The position numbers were made by a program, and so were the translations under genes. A stretch of 64,000 bases of DNA from an uncultured Eggerthella sp. (GTDB lineage: Bacteria; Actinomycetota; Coriobacteriia; Coriobacteriales; Eggerthellaceae), in the NCBI GenBank assembly GCA_959607715.1, contig CAUHNN010000002.1, positions 62,001-126,000 of the forward strand, written 5' to 3'. This document shows, piece after piece, positions 60,217-64,000 of this stretch. Each line of letters begins with the position of its first letter. Position 1 is the stretch's first letter. Below the pieces are notes generated by a model. It saw nothing but the letters and a program-made list of their open reading frames with translations, made no database searches and was not told the DNA's origin.

Positions 60217-61455
60217 GTGGAAAACAGTATGCGAAACAAGATTGCGACTGTCGCTTTGGTGGTTGTCGGCTTCGCTTTGGGGTTCGCTGAGTTCATCGTC
60301 ATAGGAATTACTCCCGACATCGCTTCGGCCTACGATGTATCCCTTGCCGCAGCGGGTAATCTAGTCGGCTATTTCGCGATAGCCTATGCGCTTTCCACGC
60401 CGATCATCGTTCTTTCGACGGGGCGTTTCAGGCGCTTCCCTCTGTTCGTTGTCTTTCTCGTCGTATTCAACATGGGAAACGTCCTTGCTATCTTTGCGGC
60501 GAGTTACGAGATGCTTTTAGCGGCGCGAATCCTTTCTGCCGTCGTTTCCGGTGTAACGCTTTCAACGGTTATGACGTTCATCAACGATATCGTTCCCGAG
60601 GAAAAGACCCCTCGCATAATTTCGTTCGTTTATGCGGGATTCTCCGTGGCAAGTGTTCTAGGAACGCCGGCGGGCGCGCTCCTTTCTGAAGCCTTCGGCG
60701 TGAAAGCGGCTTTCGTGGCAGTTGAGGTGGTCGCTTTGATCGTGACGCTGCTTCTTGTGTTCACTTTGCCTCACGAAGGTTCGACCGACGCTTCGTCTGG
60801 AGTACGCGAGCAGCTGGTCATTTTGAAGGACCCTCGTATTGTTCTCGTCATGGTGATGAAGGGCTTCGGCATGGCGGCGACGTATGTGTTTTACTGCTAT
60901 GTGACTCCGATCATGGAGGGTCCACTCGGTCTATCGGTGTGGGCAGTCAGCATTATTCTGGTTTTTTACGGTGGGGCAACCGTCATCTCGAATCTCGGCG
61001 GCGGGTCGATCGCTCAACGCTATGGACTTCGTAAGCTGCCGCTTATGTTCGCGCTGCAGTCGCTCGTGTTGGCGCTGCTCGGCGTAAGCATCGCATCGGG
61101 CAACACGGCTCTTGCGGTAATCAATATTGTGGCGACGGGCATCTTCATCTACCACATGAATGCACCGTTGCAGACCTATCTCCTTCAGATAGCTTCGCGC
61201 GATCATCCGCAGGCTCTTACTCTCGCTTCCGCGGCGATGCCTACTTCGTCTGATATGGGAATCGCTTTCGGTTCGTTTGTCGGGGGAGTGGTGGCGAGCA
61301 GCGGGATCGGCTTTACGTGGTCAGGCCCGATCGGTGCCCTTATCGGGTTGGTTTCGGTTTTCGCCGCGGTAAGGGTTCTCCAACCCGAAAGTCGCATCGG
61401 TGGATCGCTCAAGGCGCGTCGCCGCCGAGAGCGCCGATCTAAGGTCGATGGGTAG
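60217..61455 (+). CDS. MFS transporter, AraJ/PbuE-like efflux family
   Basis: A 412-aa permease with 12 segments. The start FALGFAEFIVIGITPDIASAYDVSLAAAGNLVGYFAIAYALSTP (split motifs AEFIVIG and GYFAIAYA) is typical of the DHA-type AraJ/SotB/PbuE efflux proteins that export sugars, nucleosides or drugs. GTG 60217 is chosen for GAAAGG six bases upstream; ATG 60229 is close. It sits between two large surface-protein genes of opposite orientation with its own terminator. Substrate unknown. Confidence 0.85.
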   Translation: MENSMRNKIATVALVVVGFALGFAEFIVIGITPDIASAYDVSLAAAGNLVGYFAIAYALSTPIIVLSTGRFRRFPLFVVFLVVFNMGNVLAIFAASYEMLLAARILSAVVSGVTLSTVMTFINDIVPEEKTPRIISFVYAGFSVASVLGTPAGALLSEAFGVKAAFVAVEVVALIVTLLLVFTLPHEGSTDASSGVREQLVILKDPRIVLVMVMKGFGMAATYVFYCYVTPIMEGPLGLSVWAVSIILVFYGGATVISNLGGGSIAQRYGLRKLPLMFALQSLVLALLGVSIASGNTALAVINIVATGIFIYHMNAPLQTYLLQIASRDHPQALTLASAAMPTSSDMGIAFGSFVGGVVASSGIGFTWSGPIGALIGLVSVFAAVRVLQPESRIGGSLKARRRRERRSKVDG

Positions 61456-61467
61456 CGGTGAGAAAAG

Positions 61468-61504
61468 AATGGCGCTCCCCCGTTAACGGGGGAGCGCCAT
61501 TTTC
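61468..61504. terminator. Bidirectional terminator between MFS gene and the minus-strand surface gene
   Basis: AATGGCGCTCCCCCG/CGGGGGAGCGCCATT with loop TTAA, A and T runs on either side. Confidence 0.9.
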
Positions 61505-61527
61505 GCTTTATCCTTGCCTGGGTTTCG

Positions 61528-63662
61528 TTACTTTGCTTTTCCTCTCTTGATGGCGATGGTCGCTGCGGTCGCGCCGGCAATTGCAGCAAGGAGAAGGGAA
61601 AGCCATAATGCGCCCATGTCGGCGTCTCCCGTCTGCGGGCTGGTCAAGGCGTTCTTGCCCGTCTCCGTCTCATCGGAATTGCCCGAATCGGAGGGACCGG
61701 TTGGCTTGTCGGGGTCGGTCGTCGTGTCGCCGCCGGTTTCACCGCTTGACTTCCACTGCGCATAATAGGTGGTATCTTCCGAAGGAGCGGGAATAGGCTG
61801 ATCCGGCGCGAACGCAGTCTCGGATCCATCCGCCGCTGTGTTCCATCCGGCGAAGGCCTTTTCTCCGTTGATCGGATTATCCGGCAACGTTAGATCCCCG
61901 AATGCCGGCACATTGTAGCTCTTCAAAGTATCTGCGTCGTTCCAAGCGCCGCCGTTAGCATCGAAGGTCACGGTGATTTCTTTCGCTGCGCCGACATAGG
62001 TCAAATAGTTTGCCTTGTCGGATTCTTTGCTTTGGCCGATGAGCAGAAGCAAGCCGGCGTTGTCGCCGGTCGGGTTAGGCATATACGCGCTGGGCACGAA
62101 AAGCTTTCCGGCGTCGGCTGCCGCCGCCTGATCTGCTCCGCCAGCTGCTTCCGTGTAGACCACAAGCGGCGTGCCGCTGTTCGTCACGGTCTCGCCCTCA
62201 ACCTTTTCGATTTCTTCTTCGTAGCTGGTGATTTGAATGGGGCTTGCGGCGTCGGTGCCGGTGTAGGGTCCTGACACGGTGATCACGGTGCCGGGGAAGA
62301 GCGCCACGTCGTTATCGGTGGCTATCCGGACGTTTTCCTGGATGGCGAAGCTGCCGGTTTTCGTGGCCGCTGCGTCCGAGGCGTCGCTCATCACGCAAAC
62401 ACCGTCACCGTTGCCGCCCTCGGCTGCTGTATTGCCGCTAACGATGGCGTTGCCCTTCAGCTGGGCGGCGCCATCGGGGGCGATGAGCATTCCGCCGCCG
62501 GCGTATGCGCTGTTATCGACGATCTTGGTTTGGCCTTTCACGGTGAGGGTGCCGGAAGCGACGTAGATCGCTCCGCCCATGCCACCTTTCAGCTTCTCGC
62601 TTTTTCGGGGAGCCTGGTTGCCGCTCAGGACGCAATCGGTAAGCTCGACTTCGCAGGGGCTGATTACGTTGCCGCTGCGATCGGTGATGTCCTCCATCAT
62701 GATGGCGCCGCCCAGGCCGTCCACGCATTTATTCCCCTCGAGCGTTACGCGGGCCATATCGACGGTGCTTCCGGCCAGGTATAGCGCACCAGCATAGTAG
62801 CCGAAACCTGGCTTGGATTCATTGGTGGGCTTGTATTCGACGGAGTTGTTGTTGATGGTGGTGTCCGTGATGGACAGATTGGTGCATTCCGCGTGAAGCG
62901 CGCCGCTTTCGGAGCCGCCGGTGTAGTTGCCGGAAATGTCGGAGTTGGAGATGGTCAATTTCGCGAATGCATCTGTGTCGCCGACGACGAGGATCGCGCC
63001 GACGCCGCCATTGCCCACGTTGAATGCGGTGCAGCGGAGTTGCCGGTGATGGTCATGCCGTCCATTGCGACGTCTGATGATCCCTCGATATAGAATGCGC
63101 CAGCGAACGCCATGTTGACGTCTCCGCATTGATTGTCCTTGACCGTGGTGTTCTTGAGATCGGCTTTCGTATCGACTAGGTGGATGGTGCCGCCGTGATA
63201 ATTGGTGCTCTCTGCTTTCGTGTCTTTAACAACGGCTCCGTCCATGGTGAGGGTAACGTTGGAGCAGTAGATCGCTCCGCCGTCACCCGTGAAGGGGCTA
63301 TCCATCCCGCCAGGGAAAGTGGAAGTGGTGTTTCCGCTGAACGTAGGTGCGTTCGTCGTGCCGTTTGGGCTTTTGATGGTGACGATGGCGTCCTGAGAGT
63401 ACAGACCGCCGCCGTAGCTGCCGCCCGACGAGTTCATGACGTTTTCGGAGATCGATCCACCGGTCATGGTGAACGTTGCGTTTTGCGCGCCGTCGCCTTC
63501 GATGTATACGCCCGCTCCATACCTGCCGCTGTTGCCGGTGATGCTGCCGCCGGACATCTCGAAGGAGGAATCGCTGCCGGCGATCAGGACGCCGCCTCCG
63601 CAGCCCCTCGTCCCCGAGCTCTTCTTGCCTACGGTGTTATCGTGAATCGAGCCGCCTTCCAT
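61528..63662 (-). pseudogene. Beta-helical sortase-anchored surface protein, truncated at 5' end and frameshifted
   Basis: From 63662 the sense begins in mid-domain (MEGGSIHDNTV) with no signal peptide, no ribosome site and a TGA 27 bases upstream. Repeats such as FEMSGGSITGNSG and FTMTGGSISENV follow, then, near 63040, sense jumps to another frame (TITGNSAA, then TAFNVGNGGVGAILVVGD) as if one base were lost. The second frame runs to 61528 through more polymorphic-outer-membrane-type repeats, an InlB-like repeat (ITVTFDANGGAWNDADTL, AGWNTAADGSETAF, YYAQW), a Pro/Thr/Glu spacer and SPQTGD plus membrane helix and KRGKAK. One deleted base and a missing N-terminus are therefore needed to explain it. 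Confidence 0.8.
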
Positions 63663-63674
63663 GGTGAAGGAAGC

Positions 63675-63724
63675 TTCGTTTCGCTTTCACACTCGTTCAC
63701 TTTCTTGTTCGGGTTCGTTTCGCT
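63675..63724. repeat. 11-base direct repeat near the truncated end of the surface gene
   Basis: TTCGTTTCGCT occurs at 63675-63685 and 63714-63724, 39 bases apart, between the CoA-transferase stop and the surface-gene remnant. It may be a deletion scar or a trace of the lost coding repeat. Confidence 0.4.
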
Positions 63725-63757
63725 GGTAAGGGATTTTCGCGCCGCTCTTGGCCTGTT

Positions 63758-64000
63758 TCAGTACAAGATCCCCAAGCGCTTCGCCTCGAAGGTAAGCTCT
63801 TCGCGGAAGTCGGGGTGGGCGATCGAGATCAGGCGCTTGGCGCGCGTTGGGACATCGGCCCAACGAAGGTCCGCTACGCCGTATTCGGTCACGATGTAGT
63901 GAACGTCGTTTCGCAGCGACGTGATGGCGCTGCCGGGGGCCAAGGTGGGAACTATTTTCGAAACGGGGCCCTTCTTGGTGTGGGCGACGCTTGTGACGGC
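63758..64000 (-). CDS. Acetyl-CoA hydrolase/CoA-transferase family, C-terminal part only
   Basis: The last 80 residues of a CoA-transferase related to 4-hydroxybutyrate CoA-transferase/acetyl-CoA hydrolase (VAHTKKGPVSKIVPTLAPGS, HYIVTEYGVADLRWADVPTRAKRLISIAHPDFRE). The gene continues beyond the window. It exchanges CoA between acyl groups, for example in butyrate or acetate metabolism. Only 95 bases separate its stop from the truncated surface gene on the same strand, and no terminator is seen there. Confidence 0.9.
   Translation of the reverse strand, partial: AVTSVAHTKKGPVSKIVPTLAPGSAITSLRNDVHYIVTEYGVADLRWADVPTRAKRLISIAHPDFREELTFEAKRLGILY

Overview
The window looks like a chromosomal segment from a high-GC actinobacterium of class Coriobacteriia, most likely family Eggerthellaceae (Slackia or Eggerthella-like). 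The clues are a membrane-bound 12-TM LuxR regulator, classical menaquinone genes including a MenE-MenC fusion, hydrogenase maturation genes, frequent GTG/TTG starts, TGnTAnAAT-type extended -10 promoters, and Cys/His-rich sorted surface proteins. This assignment is inference from gene content; no species was identified. I saw no CRISPR array, integrase or intact insertion sequence.

Layout. 1-1.9 kb: remains of a TasA/camelysin-like surface protein locus with in-frame stop codons. 2.0 kb: tRNA-Phe. 2.1-8.6 kb: short-chain dehydrogenase, pgi, and a hypF-hypC-hypD run. 8.7-15.2 kb: envelope and ion genes (two bacterial PH-domain proteins, hemolysin III family, PspC protein, an exported double-psi barrel-like protein, two TrkA proteins). 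15.4-26.5 kb: purB, a Tat-like exported protein divergent from a two-component system, purC, exonuclease III, folE, an ACT protein and mazG. 25.2-33.1 kb: menaquinone cluster menF-menD-menH-menB-menE/C, which converts chorismate to 1,4-dihydroxy-2-naphthoyl-CoA. 33.1-35.3 kb: a membrane protein, a PiT phosphate transporter and initiator tRNA-fMet. 35.4-36.4 kb: two gene remnants. 36.4-44.7 kb: zinc-ribbon membrane protein, membrane LuxR divergent from an MFS transporter, HSL-type esterase and C-S lyase-like aminotransferase. 45-56.3 kb: FAD-linked oxidase, small membrane proteins, metallo-beta-lactamase-fold enzyme, polar amino-acid ABC transporter, half-size ABC exporter, diacylglycerol glycosyltransferase-like enzyme and a NifX/NifB-type protein. 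56.4 kb: tRNA-Thr. 56.8-63.7 kb: two large beta-helical surface protein genes, each broken by one frameshift, flanking an MFS transporter. The window ends inside a CoA-transferase/acetyl-CoA hydrolase gene.

The most notable pattern is that about 45 metabolic, transport and regulatory genes read intact, while nearly all large cell-surface protein genes carry a nonsense codon, a frameshift or a missing end. This suggests surface-protein gene decay or on/off variation, although assembly error must be excluded first. Other points of interest are the MenE-MenC fusion, a MenH with a His/Cys-rich N-terminus, an in-frame leader ORF whose ribosome site lies in a hairpin ahead of the membrane LuxR gene, and two perfect palindromes in divergent promoter regions.

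No complete, clearly new multi-gene system is demonstrated. The best leads are listed as findings with the tests that would decide them.
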